64,000 bases of DNA from the NCBI GenBank assembly GCA_964516815.1, contig CAZEXK010000001.1:1-64000 (forward strand). The letters run 5' to 3'. Shown in pieces: positions 54,312-63,182 of this stretch. A program made the position numbers and the translations under genes. The notes below the pieces were generated by a model, which saw only the letters and a program-made list of their open reading frames with translations, had not been told where the DNA came from and made no database searches. Positions within the stretch are counted from its first letter, which is position 1. Each line of letters begins with the position of its first letter. This DNA comes from CAIJNA01 sp964516815 (lineage in GTDB: Bacteria > Campylobacterota > Campylobacteria > Campylobacterales > Arcobacteraceae).

Positions 54312-54614
54312 TTATATTTGCATTCTCATTATTTCTTTATATGCAGATAGTGCTTTATTTTTCATTTCTAATGCAAGTTTCAATGATAACTCAGCTTCTT
54401 CTATTTTTTGTACTGCTGCTTGTAAGTTTTCAACCTTGCCAGTTGCTATTTGCTCCATTGCATTATAAGCTTCAGTTTGTGATTTATTTATTTCACCTAA
54501 TGACTTATTTAGCACAGAAGTAAAAGATTCACCACTTTTTTCATCGTTTGGCATTGAATATAGTTTATCACTACTCAAACCTTTTATTTGACTTCCAAGT
54601 TCACCTATATTCAT
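54312..54614 (-). CDS. fliE: flagellar hook-basal body protein FliE
   Basis: 100 residues. The C-terminal pattern KSLGEINKSQTEAYNAMEQI, LQAAVQKIEEAELSLKLALEMKNKALSAYKEIMRMQI is the FliE signature. It links the MS ring to the rod. Flanked by flgC and a small membrane protein gene. Confidence 0.93.
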   Translation of the reverse strand: MNIGELGSQIKGLSSDKLYSMPNDEKSGESFTSVLNKSLGEINKSQTEAYNAMEQIATGKVENLQAAVQKIEEAELSLKLALEMKNKALSAYKEIMRMQI

Positions 54615-54628
54615 AATTTAATCCTTTC

Positions 54629-54949
54629 TTATTTAAGAGTAGATTTTAACTTAGCTTCTTTAAGTGACAATTCACTTAATAGCCCGTTAACTCTAGTCTT
54701 AACATTATCTAGTTCTAAAGCATCTTTATTATTATCGATATTAAATAATACAATTATTAAAGAAAACATTATATTTGCTATCCCTTTAAACGTAATAGTT
54801 ACAAATATCACTCCAATTAGCATCTCAATTGGAGTATACAAATTTGCATTAATTACAAAATAAATCAATACAGAAAAAAATGATGTAGCTACATATGTAT
54901 TAATTAAATTACTTTGAATAATAATTTTAGAAAACTTTTCTATGTTCAT
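54629..54949 (-). CDS. small two-segment membrane protein of unknown function
   Basis: 106 residues, not recognised. Two hydrophobic segments (about 18-34 and 41-69) and a C-terminal coiled stretch (ALELDNVKTRVNGLLSELSLKEAKLKSTLK). The start overlaps the flhG stop (ATGA) and fliE follows, so it is expressed with the flagellar genes. No fliS, fliO or fliQ match is evident; FliQ-like size and two helices are suggestive but the helix sequence does not look like FliQ. Confidence 0.6.
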   Translation of the reverse strand: MNIEKFSKIIIQSNLINTYVATSFFSVLIYFVINANLYTPIEMLIGVIFVTITFKGIANIMFSLIIVLFNIDNNKDALELDNVKTRVNGLLSELSLKEAKLKSTLK

Positions 54950-55761
54950 TTTATCTCATCTTTTAAATTTTTAACTAATTTTTTTAGGTCTTGTGTCCCT
55001 TGAGAGTACTCAAGTTCTTTAACGTACAACTTTCTCAATCTACTTGTAGTAGCAATATTTAAGTCAGCTACAATGTTACCTATATATTTTACCATAAAAT
55101 TCCTATTTAAATTATTTTTTATAGCTAAATTTATCAATGAATTTGTAATTGTATCACCATAATTATAATTCTTAGTTTGATTAAATACTAAAAATAATCT
55201 TTTTTTTCTAGTACTTAGCATTTTTATCAAAGCATAAACATCAGTTAAAGCACTAGGATCAGCTGTAGTAACAGCTATTATTTCATCAGATACATCTAAG
55301 AATTCTTGTACATGTTTATTTAATCCAGCGCCAGTATCTATTAATATATAGTCGTATTTATTTAGATTTTTCAAATCACTTATAATTCTTGAAAATTGAT
55401 TAGTAGAGTTATCTGCCATATAAGCATGTCCACTTTTACCAGCAACTAAAGATATATTATTGTATTGTGTTTTTGTTATTACATTGTTTAAACTAATTTC
55501 GCTTTTTATATATTCATGTAGCGTATTTATAGTTTTTAAATTAAACAAAATATGCATATTAGCTAAGCCAATATCAGCATCAACTACAATTATATTGTGC
55601 CCATCTTTTGCTAATAAATATGATAAGTTAGCAGTACAAGTTGATTTACCAACGCCACCTTTACCAGAAGTTATAGCTATAACTTTGGTTTTACTACTAT
55701 TTTGTTTATTTTTACTTAATTTTATAAGTTTATGAGCTTGTGTAGATATCTGGTCAAACAT
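54946..55761 (-). CDS. flhG: MinD-like ATPase FlhG (YlxH/FleN)
   Basis: 271 residues: deviant Walker A SGKGGVGKST at 32-41, VVDADIGLANMH, a switch segment YILIDTGAG. FlhG controls flagellar number with FlhF, and in Campylobacter also division-site placement. A basic N-terminal stretch (HKLIKLSKNKQN) may act in FlhF binding. It follows flhF by 5 bases. Confidence 0.94.
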   Translation of the reverse strand: MFDQISTQAHKLIKLSKNKQNSSKTKVIAITSGKGGVGKSTCTANLSYLLAKDGHNIIVVDADIGLANMHILFNLKTINTLHEYIKSEISLNNVITKTQYNNISLVAGKSGHAYMADNSTNQFSRIISDLKNLNKYDYILIDTGAGLNKHVQEFLDVSDEIIAVTTADPSALTDVYALIKMLSTRKKRLFLVFNQTKNYNYGDTITNSLINLAIKNNLNRNFMVKYIGNIVADLNIATTSRLRKLYVKELEYSQGTQDLKKLVKNLKDEIK

Positions 55762-55766
55762 TCAAA

Positions 55767-56942
55767 TTATTTTTTAGGAATAGATTTATTAATAAAACAA
55801 TCAATCAAATATTTATCATCTAAACATTTTAAATCATCAGGAACATTTTGACCTATTGATAAATAAAGAATAGAGATTTTTACTTTATAAGCAAACGATA
55901 TAATATTTCCAAAGCTTTTTGTCTCATCTAATTTTGTAAAGATAAGATTATTGATGCCTAAAATTGAATATTGTTTATATATTTCATGTAAGTCACTTCG
56001 TTTTATATTTGCAGGCATTACCAATAGTTTTTCAACACTTATGTCTTTTATTCTTAGTTGATATTTGTTAATTTGTTCTATTTTATCAATATCATATTGA
56101 CTAGATCCAGCAGTATCAATTAATATATAATTACAATCTTGTAATCGTAATAAAGCTTCAACTAAATCTTCTGGTTTTTTTACTACTTCAAGAGGTAATC
56201 TCATTATATTAGTATAAGATCTTAACTGCTCAGTTGCTCCGACTCTAAATGAATCAAGAGTTATAATTCCAACTTTATAGTCCATGCCCATTTTATAAGC
56301 ATATCTAGCTGCTAACTTTGCTATTGTTGTTGTTTTACCTACACCAGTAGGACCAACAAGCATCATTATTTTTCTTTGATGAACTCTTATTGGTACTTCA
56401 TATTTAATAGGTATAATTCTCTTCAATACAAGTTTAAAAAAATTATTTATTTTTTGCTCATTTGATTTCATAGATAAGGGAAGCTGTGTAATTGTTTTTT
56501 TTAATATGGTATATGTCATTTCTTCATCAAATTCATTATCTTGAAATAAAGAATATATATCAATAAACTCAGATGGAACAACTAAATCATATAGCTTACT
56601 TTTAGGTTCCCATAATGATTTTTGAACTTTTTTTATTTCTGCATGCATTTGCATTATTTCAGATTTAAAATCATGAAATTTTATACTTGAATTATTATTA
56701 GATTCATCACTAATATTTACCTTTGTACTAGGGCTAATATCTTGTATATTTACTGTATTTTTTGAATAATTTTTATCATACTCTTCTTCAAGTGCGACTA
56801 GTATTTCATACATATCTTTTGAATTTTTACTTTTTGAAGATATTTTTTTAGTAGAAATTACAATAGCATCCTCACCACATTCATTTTGAGCATTTCTCAA
56901 TGCTTGTGTTGGTGTTTCACCTAAAAAGGATAACATATTCAT
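55767..56942 (-). CDS. flhF: SRP-type GTPase FlhF
   Basis: 391 residues: N-terminal FLGETPTQALRNAQNECGEDAIVISTKK (B domain), linker, helical N domain, and G domain with P-loop GPTGVGKTTT at 197-206, LDSFRVGATEQL, DTAGSSQYD and FTKLDETKSFG. It places flagella at the pole. Start ATG shares a base with the stop of the preceding gene (TAATG). Confidence 0.95.
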   Translation of the reverse strand: MNMLSFLGETPTQALRNAQNECGEDAIVISTKKISSKSKNSKDMYEILVALEEEYDKNYSKNTVNIQDISPSTKVNISDESNNNSSIKFHDFKSEIMQMHAEIKKVQKSLWEPKSKLYDLVVPSEFIDIYSLFQDNEFDEEMTYTILKKTITQLPLSMKSNEQKINNFFKLVLKRIIPIKYEVPIRVHQRKIMMLVGPTGVGKTTTIAKLAARYAYKMGMDYKVGIITLDSFRVGATEQLRSYTNIMRLPLEVVKKPEDLVEALLRLQDCNYILIDTAGSSQYDIDKIEQINKYQLRIKDISVEKLLVMPANIKRSDLHEIYKQYSILGINNLIFTKLDETKSFGNIISFAYKVKISILYLSIGQNVPDDLKCLDDKYLIDCFINKSIPKK

Positions 56943-57325
56943 TATTTTTGTCCATTTTTGTATATTTTTTCTATGCTTCCATCAGTATTTTTTATTTTAA
57001 CATAACTATCATTTTCAGACATAACTTTACCACTTCTTTGTATTATCATATTACCAAAGTCATATTGTATTGAATTTTCTTGTACTTTTTTTAAATCTTT
57101 AACACAAATCTCTTTACCCTTAAAGATAAAATGTTTAGCTTGATATTTATCTTTTTGCAATAACTTAATATCAAAAATAGTACAATTAATTTTTTTATCT
57201 AATTTAATATAACCTAAATTATTCTTATTAATTACTTCTTTATAATTAATATTTTTTTGCGATATTAAAATCATTTGTGCTTGAGTATTAAAAAATATAA
57301 ACATTAAAACTAAATAATATCGCAC
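56942..57325 (-). CDS. small secreted protein of unknown function in the flagellar block
   Basis: 127 residues with a signal peptide (about 1-16) and a strand-rich body. The C-terminal KVMSENDSYVKIKNTDGSIEKIYKNG faintly recalls the SAF/FlgA-type end that helps P-ring assembly, but the protein is far shorter than FlgA and I do not recognise it. It is sandwiched between FlgN-like and flhF genes with single-base overlaps at both ends, so it must be made with them. Confidence 0.6.
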   Translation of the reverse strand: MRYYLVLMFIFFNTQAQMILISQKNINYKEVINKNNLGYIKLDKKINCTIFDIKLLQKDKYQAKHFIFKGKEICVKDLKKVQENSIQYDFGNMIIQRSGKVMSENDSYVKIKNTDGSIEKIYKNGQK

Positions 57326-57714
57326 TATGCCTTAACCTCAATTAATGATCCGCCATTTTCTAATGTAATATCATCTATTATATCTTTATACATTTGCTTT
57401 ATTGGCAATACAATTGAAGCCAGCTTTCCGTTTAAATCATAAAGTTCTCTTAGAATAACTTCTAATTCATTCACCTTATTTCTATACATATCAATATCAA
57501 CTCCATTATTAATTTCATCAGATATTAATGTGTTTAATTCAATATGATCTTCACTGATTTCCTCCATTAGCTTTAATTTTTTTTCATTTCTATTTAATAG
57601 TTTTTCATGCTCTGCATGTGTTACATCTTCAATATCATTTTGTATTGCTGATTTTAATTCTTCTGCTTTTTTTATCATTACTTCAATTTTAGTGTTTATC
57701 ATTGTTTTTCTCAC
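57325..57714 (-). CDS. FlgN-like flagellar chaperone
   Basis: 129-residue all-helical protein (KAEELKSAIQNDIEDVTHAEHEKLLNRNEKKLKLMEEIS...), matching the length and heptad character of FlgN, the export chaperone for FlgK and FlgL. FlgN sequences are poorly conserved, so the assignment rests mainly on size, helix pattern and position after flgJ, the common order in this group. It overlaps flgJ by 26 bases. Confidence 0.6.
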   Translation of the reverse strand: MRKTMINTKIEVMIKKAEELKSAIQNDIEDVTHAEHEKLLNRNEKKLKLMEEISEDHIELNTLISDEINNGVDIDMYRNKVNELEVILRELYDLNGKLASIVLPIKQMYKDIIDDITLENGGSLIEVKA

Positions 57715-58006
57715 TTAAAAATTTATATAACATATCACTTATTCCTAAGCCACCAGCACTTTGTTTTGACAAGTTTTCAGTATACATACCTTTAATAATT
57801 TCAGAACCCGTACCTTTTCCTGCTATAGAAGAACCCTTTAATGAAACATCTAATATTTGTTGCATGAAAAATGATTCAAAATCATTACATACAGTTTTTA
57901 ATTGATCTTTGTTCATATTATTATTTACATTTAAAACATCATTTTTTAATGACGTATTTTTACTATTTAACATTGCTACATTTAAATTGTTATTTTGTAT
58001 ATTCAT
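57689..58006 (-). CDS. flgJ: rod-binding protein FlgJ (rod-binding domain only)
   Basis: 105 residues with the FlgJ N-terminal signature: CNDFESFFMQQILDVSLKGSS and ISDMLYKFL at the end. The peptidoglycan hydrolase domain of enteric FlgJ is absent, as is usual in Campylobacterota, where another enzyme must open the wall for the rod. It follows motB by 11 bases. Confidence 0.85.
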   Translation of the reverse strand: MNIQNNNLNVAMLNSKNTSLKNDVLNVNNNMNKDQLKTVCNDFESFFMQQILDVSLKGSSIAGKGTGSEIIKGMYTENLSKQSAGGLGISDMLYKFLSEKNNDKH

Positions 58007-58017
58007 ATTATGCCTTA

Positions 58018-58815
58018 TTATTTAATTCTATCAAAAAAGTTTTCATCTTCTAATTCAACTTCACCATCCAACTTATCAGTAATAAACTTTAATTCGACTC
58101 TTCTATTTTCATTTTCATTTTCATTTTTTGGTCTATATGAGCCAAATGCTGCTATTTTTAATCGGGTAGGATCTATTTTATTTTTGATTAATTCTTTAAC
58201 CAATGATATTGATCTTAATGCAGATATATCCCAGTTATCTCTTGGTACATTTGAATTTTGTACAATTTCATTTACACTAGTATGTCCTATAACTTCTATA
58301 TCCATACCATCTGACATTGTTCTAATAATTCTTGCCATTTTAGTGATAAATTTTTTAGATTTTTGATTTTTTAATTCATAACTTTTATTTTCAAACATCA
58401 ATGAAGATGGTATTTCCATTGTAAATTCATTGTTGTTTTTTTGAGTAATTAATATTTCTTCATCGTTTTGTGACTCTGTAGTATAATTATACTCTTTAGC
58501 TATATATTCAAGTTCTGCAATTATTTCACCATTGTCATTACCACCACCCATATCGCCTTGATTTCCAGAATCACTAGCATTTATATGCTGATCAGATAAT
58601 TTTTCTTTTTTAGTAGCAGCTACATCCTCAGCACCTTCTAAAAAACCCATAGATCTTTTCATTATGTCAAAATATTCTTCAACTTTTACTTTATCCATAG
58701 TTGCCATAGATAAAAGAAGTATAAAAAAACATAAAAGCAATGACATGAGATCACCAAATTGCACTAACCAACCAGGTAAGCACTTAGGACATTCAGGACA
58801 TTTAGCTTTTGACAT
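58018..58815 (-). CDS. motB: flagellar stator protein MotB
   Basis: 265 residues: a cysteine-rich start (CPECPKC at 6-12), one membrane segment with the proton-carrying Asp22 (FGDLMSLLLCFFI), a plug and linker, and a C-terminal OmpA-like domain that grips peptidoglycan (IEVIGHTSVNE, NWDISALRS, RLKIAAFGSYRP, NRRVELKF). A hexamer run (4 x ATTTTC at about 58105-58128) encodes NENENE. motA is directly before it. Confidence 0.95.
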   Translation of the reverse strand: MSKAKCPECPKCLPGWLVQFGDLMSLLLCFFILLLSMATMDKVKVEEYFDIMKRSMGFLEGAEDVAATKKEKLSDQHINASDSGNQGDMGGGNDNGEIIAELEYIAKEYNYTTESQNDEEILITQKNNNEFTMEIPSSLMFENKSYELKNQKSKKFITKMARIIRTMSDGMDIEVIGHTSVNEIVQNSNVPRDNWDISALRSISLVKELIKNKIDPTRLKIAAFGSYRPKNENENENRRVELKFITDKLDGEVELEDENFFDRIK

Positions 58816-58816
58816 T

Positions 58817-59572
58817 TTAAGATGCTTCTGGTGGTAATACTGCTTGTAATTTCATTTTTATATTACCGATTGATTCACCCGCAGCTATCATCATTGCACC
58901 TTGCAGTGTGATTTGATTTGATAGCATTTCAACTGCATGTTTTTGTTCAAGTTTTGATTCAATAATACCAGCTATTCCTGTTCCAATTAATGCTCCATAC
59001 ATAGTTGTAAGAAGTGCTACTGCCATAGCTGGACCAACTGCACTAGGATCTGATAAGTTTGCAAGCATAGCGACTAACCCAACAAGTGTTCCAATCATAC
59101 CCATAGCACCAGCACTACCACCAATATTTCCATATATTGATATTTGTACTTTATGTCTGTTTTCTAGATGCTCTAATTTAGTATCCATTAGGCCCTCTAG
59201 TACATCTGGTTTAGTATTATCAACTAATAATGAGAATGTATCTTTAAAAAATGGATTTGATTCCTCCATTATTTTTTGTTCCGTACTCATAACACCATTT
59301 TTTTTGATTTCTGTTGCATAATAAATAATTTTTTCTACTAAATCAGGTGTGGATTCAACTTTAACTTCTTTAAATGCTGCACCTGCAGATTTTGATGCTT
59401 GTTTTAATGCTGCACCTTCAAACTGTCCCATAGTAACAGCAGCAGTACCACCAAAAACAATTATCACTGATGGTATATCAATATATGATCCAAATCCAGC
59501 ACCACCCAAAATTATAGCTAATGCAACTAATGACCAAACTCCAATAAATCCAAATGTGGTTGTTTTGTCCAT
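58817..59572 (-). CDS. motA: flagellar stator protein MotA
   Basis: 251 residues with four membrane segments; TFGFIGVWSLVALAIILGGAG at the start and GGSAGAMGMIGTLVGLVAML plus AMAVALLTTMYGALIGTGIAG later are family-typical. It forms the proton channel with MotB. It ends 1 base before motB. Confidence 0.96.
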   Translation of the reverse strand: MDKTTTFGFIGVWSLVALAIILGGAGFGSYIDIPSVIIVFGGTAAVTMGQFEGAALKQASKSAGAAFKEVKVESTPDLVEKIIYYATEIKKNGVMSTEQKIMEESNPFFKDTFSLLVDNTKPDVLEGLMDTKLEHLENRHKVQISIYGNIGGSAGAMGMIGTLVGLVAMLANLSDPSAVGPAMAVALLTTMYGALIGTGIAGIIESKLEQKHAVEMLSNQITLQGAMMIAAGESIGNIKMKLQAVLPPEAS

Positions 59573-59574
59573 AA

Positions 59575-60423
59575 TTATTTATCTTCACCAATGTACTTAA
59601 CTTTAATTCCAAACCTTCCTTCTACTATCACAGCTTCTCCTACACCTATTTTATTATTATTTATTAAAATATCCAAAGGTTCATTAACCATTTGTTCCAA
59701 TTCGATAATTTGACCTACATCCCAATTTACAATATCCTTAAGTAAAAATGTTTTCCTACCCAATCTTACTGAAAATTTAAGTCTAACATCAAATAATAAT
59801 TTCAAGTTTTCACTTGAATTTTCTCCAAGTAAAGAAAGAAGTGAATCAAGATTTGGATTAACAGTTTCAGTACTAACATTAACTTCCTCTTCTTCTTCAC
59901 TAACTTCACCTTTTGATATACCAGAGATATATTGTAAAGTTTGATCATCAAATTGCATTAATAAATTTACATCATCATTTGTAAACTTTATATCAAATTG
60001 ATATAGGTTTTTATCATTTATATCTGCTTTTTGAATAATGTTAGTTTCAGTTAAAGAAAAAGAAAAGTTCTTTAAATCATCAAAACCTTGAGCTTTAACT
60101 GTTGTTGAAATTCCACCACCAACTGTTGCTATAATCTCTTTACATGCATCTATTGTTTCATCGTCAATACTAGCTTTTACATCACCCATAGCACCTAATA
60201 TATAATATTCGAATTGTGTAGCAATCAGTGTAGGTAAATAAAATTGTAATTTACATTTGCTATCATTAAGGTCAAGGTCAGTATCAATTTTTATATAAGA
60301 TTCATCACTTAGATTATCTATAGTTTGTTTTGAAACATTATCAACTGATGATTGCATTGATAATAAGCTATCAATTGTATTTATTAATTCACTTTGAATT
60401 ATATGCGATATATCTGATGCCAA
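59575..60423 (-). CDS. fliY: flagellar motor switch protein FliY
   Basis: 282 residues. The N-terminal two-thirds have a CheC/FliM-middle-like fold (TLIATQFEYYILGAMGDVKA, ETIDACKEIIATVGGGIS), then an acidic linker with a run of five Glu, then a FliN-type SpoA domain (FDVRLKFSVRLGRKTFLLKDI, GVGEAVIVEGRFGIKV). This matches Campylobacter FliY (about 280 residues). The N-terminus lacks an obvious CheY-binding EIDALL peptide. The stop is 2 bases before motA. Confidence 0.9.
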   Translation of the reverse strand: MASDISHIIQSELINTIDSLLSMQSSVDNVSKQTIDNLSDESYIKIDTDLDLNDSKCKLQFYLPTLIATQFEYYILGAMGDVKASIDDETIDACKEIIATVGGGISTTVKAQGFDDLKNFSFSLTETNIIQKADINDKNLYQFDIKFTNDDVNLLMQFDDQTLQYISGISKGEVSEEEEEVNVSTETVNPNLDSLLSLLGENSSENLKLLFDVRLKFSVRLGRKTFLLKDIVNWDVGQIIELEQMVNEPLDILINNNKIGVGEAVIVEGRFGIKVKYIGEDK

Positions 60424-60750
60424 TTATACTTCCTGTGATTTATTTAAATATTGTTTTAAATCATCTTTGAGATATTCTTTTAATCTCATAATTTGTTCTG
60501 TTGGGAACTGGTATTCAATACCTTCTTTTTTGACTCTAAGAAAAAACTCTTTAGTTTTACTATTAAAACCAAATTTTACATTATCAAGTATTACTTCATT
60601 TGTATAAATTTTATGTTGACTTTCATCTTCATGTTTATAAACTTCATCTGGTAAAATTTTATCTTGTTCTTCAACAACTTTAACTTTAGCTAACTTTTCA
60701 ACGTGATTGATTTTAGCTTGATCCATATCTTCTAATCTTCCAAGTTGCAT
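60424..60750 (-). CDS. FlaG-like small protein
   Basis: 108 residues. The C-terminal half (VKFGFNSKTKEFFLRVKKEG ... QFPTEQIMRLKEYL) fits the FlaG family pattern of two strands and a final helix with a conserved Pro. FlaG affects filament length in Campylobacter. Length is normal, but similarity is low. The ATG has a strong AAGGAGG site and a promoter at 60782-60810. It overlaps nothing and begins the fliY-motA-motB transcript. Confidence 0.5.
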   Translation of the reverse strand: MQLGRLEDMDQAKINHVEKLAKVKVVEEQDKILPDEVYKHEDESQHKIYTNEVILDNVKFGFNSKTKEFFLRVKKEGIEYQFPTEQIMRLKEYLKDDLKQYLNKSQEV

Positions 60751-60781
60751 AATATCCTCCTTGGGTTAATCTTTATTATTT

Positions 60782-60810
60782 ATTATACCAAATATTTATA
60801 AAAGTACCAA
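60782..60810 (-). promoter_or_regulatory. sigma-70-type promoter of the FlaG-like/fliY/mot run
   Basis: On the minus strand TTGGTA (60810-60805), 17 bases, TATAAT (60787-60782). The start would be near 60775 and the first gene begins at 60750. This is the only spacer with a good promoter inside the 20-kb flagellar block. Confidence 0.6.
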
Positions 60811-60824
60811 TAAATAAATAAGTT

Positions 60825-62840
60825 TTATAAGTCTTCTAGATATTTATCAAGTCCAATTAACTTAAAATCAATTAATTTACCCTCATATTTTTTTGTAAAT
60901 GATGATTTAGCACTTTTTATTTTCAAATTATTGACTAATTGAACTGCATTTAAAAATTTAGCATCATTATCATTTAATTCAAATTGTAACATAGCTAAGG
61001 TAGCTGATGCATTAGAATAGTCATCAATACTCAAATATGAAGCAATTAATAAATCATATGTATATTTATCTTCTAAATTATATTTTGTTTGTAAGTTTTC
61101 AATAATTTCAACACTAGAATTACCTTTATCTAAATATAAATTTACCAGTGCTTTTGTTCGTAAATATGTAGGACTAATATCACCTGGTAAATCAAAGTTA
61201 ACTTTGTTAAATATACCAAGAGCCTTTAGGGTATCAATATAATATTGTATAACAACATTTGGACCTTTCAAAAAATAATCATTAAAATTATTTATTAAAT
61301 AATCTTGTAATCTAGATACATAATCATATTGACTTTCACTATCAAGCTTAGCCAAATAATAAAATAAAAATATTAAAGGATCTTTAATATTTTCTTGTAA
61401 TAAAGGTTCTTGTATATCAATTTTATTTTCTACTTTGTTATTCATGAATTCTAAAAATCTATATAATATTGTTTTTTTATCACTTACACTTGCAGTATTT
61501 ACATCTAATTTATATCTTTTGTTCAAAATTATTTTATATATATATTTACCTAAATATTTATATGTTCCATCTTTTGATAATAGATTATTTTCAATATTAC
61601 TTTTTAGTTTTTTATTAATTCTACTTTGAGATATTAAAGCACTTACTAAGGAAAGCGACGAATATAATTTGTTTGCTTTATCAAGCATGTGGGCTTTAAG
61701 AAAATACTTATAAGCATTTTTATAATTATAAATATGTGCATATGATACTGCTAAGTTATAATATTCATATGCTTTAACATTTTTATTTACATTTAATAAA
61801 TCTTGTAATTTATTAGCTCGTATAATTGGGTCTTCTTTAACTAAATCAACAAAGTTTTTATTGTATTCAAGCATCATATCTAACGATTTTACACTTTTAT
61901 TATCTTTTAATACAAAGGCAAAAATTGATTGTTCTTCTATTTGTTTATTATCTGAAAAAATAAATGGTACAAAATAAAATAGTAAATCTATTTCTCTTTT
62001 AGTATCAAAGTTTAATATTTTTGAGAAATATTCATTAGCATTGTATTTATCTTTATTAAAATAAATTTTTAAAGGTAACCTAGGTGTTTTTCTAAACTCA
62101 TCCAATCTTTGATTTATAGAATCTAGATTCTCTTTGATAATTGCTACATTATTTGTTTTTAAATCTGTAAAAACTTTAAACCATAAAATTCTATTTATAT
62201 CATCTTCATTTTTTGTTTGTTCAAGAGCTTTTGACAGATATATTTGTGCAAGATCATATTTTTTTATTTTTATATACAATAATGCTAGTTTTAAATTATT
62301 AATATTTTTTAATTTTTTACTAATAATAATAGCTTTATCATATATCTTTAAAGTAATATACGTATCCACTAGCAATGAATTAACACTAGAATTAATATTT
62401 GAATTTTTGGTATTTTTTTCAGCATTTAATATTGAAGTTAAATATTTTCTGTCATTTGTAATTAAATATAAATAATAAGATGCACTAACATAAGAGTATA
62501 AATCAAATTTCGATAATTGTTTAAAATCATATAGTTTTTTTAGATATAAATACGCATTGTTTAGTGAATTTAACTTATAATAAGCAATTCCAATGTTTAA
62601 ATAAGAAGGTACTTTCAATTTATGAGCAGTTTGTTTAAATAAGTTTATTGCTTTTATATATTTTTCTTGCTCTAAATACAATACAGCATTGTTAAAATTA
62701 ACTTTTAATGTAATCTTTTTATTTTGCTTTTTAATGTATTCATTTTTAAAAATTACATTAGCTTGTGATTCATATTCATTTGTTATTTGAGCTTGTAGTG
62801 AATATGAAAATAAAATTAATATTATTAATTTTATTTTCAC
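60825..62840 (-). CDS. second periplasmic TPR protein of the flagellar block
   Basis: 671 residues with a signal peptide (about 1-17, cut after LQA) and TPR-like repeats: VLYLEQEKYIKAINLFKQTA, IYDKAIIISKKLK, KKYDLAQIYLSKALEQ, YNYKNAYKYFLKAHMLDKANKLY. Functionally unassigned. Start is GTG overlapping the upstream stop by one base, so the pair is coupled. By length and TPR content it is a second candidate for the motor's periplasmic scaffold (compare PflA/PflB), although PflB has an inner-membrane anchor that this lacks. Confidence 0.55.
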   Translation of the reverse strand: MKIKLIILILFSYSLQAQITNEYESQANVIFKNEYIKKQNKKITLKVNFNNAVLYLEQEKYIKAINLFKQTAHKLKVPSYLNIGIAYYKLNSLNNAYLYLKKLYDFKQLSKFDLYSYVSASYYLYLITNDRKYLTSILNAEKNTKNSNINSSVNSLLVDTYITLKIYDKAIIISKKLKNINNLKLALLYIKIKKYDLAQIYLSKALEQTKNEDDINRILWFKVFTDLKTNNVAIIKENLDSINQRLDEFRKTPRLPLKIYFNKDKYNANEYFSKILNFDTKREIDLLFYFVPFIFSDNKQIEEQSIFAFVLKDNKSVKSLDMMLEYNKNFVDLVKEDPIIRANKLQDLLNVNKNVKAYEYYNLAVSYAHIYNYKNAYKYFLKAHMLDKANKLYSSLSLVSALISQSRINKKLKSNIENNLLSKDGTYKYLGKYIYKIILNKRYKLDVNTASVSDKKTILYRFLEFMNNKVENKIDIQEPLLQENIKDPLIFLFYYLAKLDSESQYDYVSRLQDYLINNFNDYFLKGPNVVIQYYIDTLKALGIFNKVNFDLPGDISPTYLRTKALVNLYLDKGNSSVEIIENLQTKYNLEDKYTYDLLIASYLSIDDYSNASATLAMLQFELNDNDAKFLNAVQLVNNLKIKSAKSSFTKKYEGKLIDFKLIGLDKYLEDL

Positions 62841-63166
62841 TAAATTATACCAACAGACGAATATAGTTCATCTACTCTTTCTTGCAATAAATCATTTCTT
62901 CTTTTTAAATCAAGATTAGTTTGCTTAAGTTTTTGCGTTTCATCTCTTAGTTTTTCTAAAGAACTTTCAGTTTCTTTTATAGTTTCAATAGCATTTTTTA
63001 ATCTATTTTCATATTTAGATATTTCATTATCTCTTAACACTTTTTCATTAATAGTAATATCTTTTTCATGCTTAATCTTATTATACATTGACTTATATAC
63101 ACTCATATTTGAAAAAAAATATAAAGCTAAAATACCAAATATACTCAATAATACTATGCTATCCAC
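62840..63166 (-). CDS. small membrane-anchored coiled-coil protein
   Basis: 108 residues: an N-terminal membrane segment (about 4-19) and a long heptad-patterned helix (about 30-104, ETIKETESSLEKLRDETQKLKQ). Not recognised. It lies 16 bases after flgE and overlaps the TPR gene by one base, so it belongs to the flagellar transcript. FliJ- or FlgN-like length is noted but the membrane anchor argues against those. Confidence 0.6.
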   Translation of the reverse strand: MDSIVLLSIFGILALYFFSNMSVYKSMYNKIKHEKDITINEKVLRDNEISKYENRLKNAIETIKETESSLEKLRDETQKLKQTNLDLKRRNDLLQERVDELYSSVGII

Positions 63167-63182
63167 CTATAAATCCTACAAC

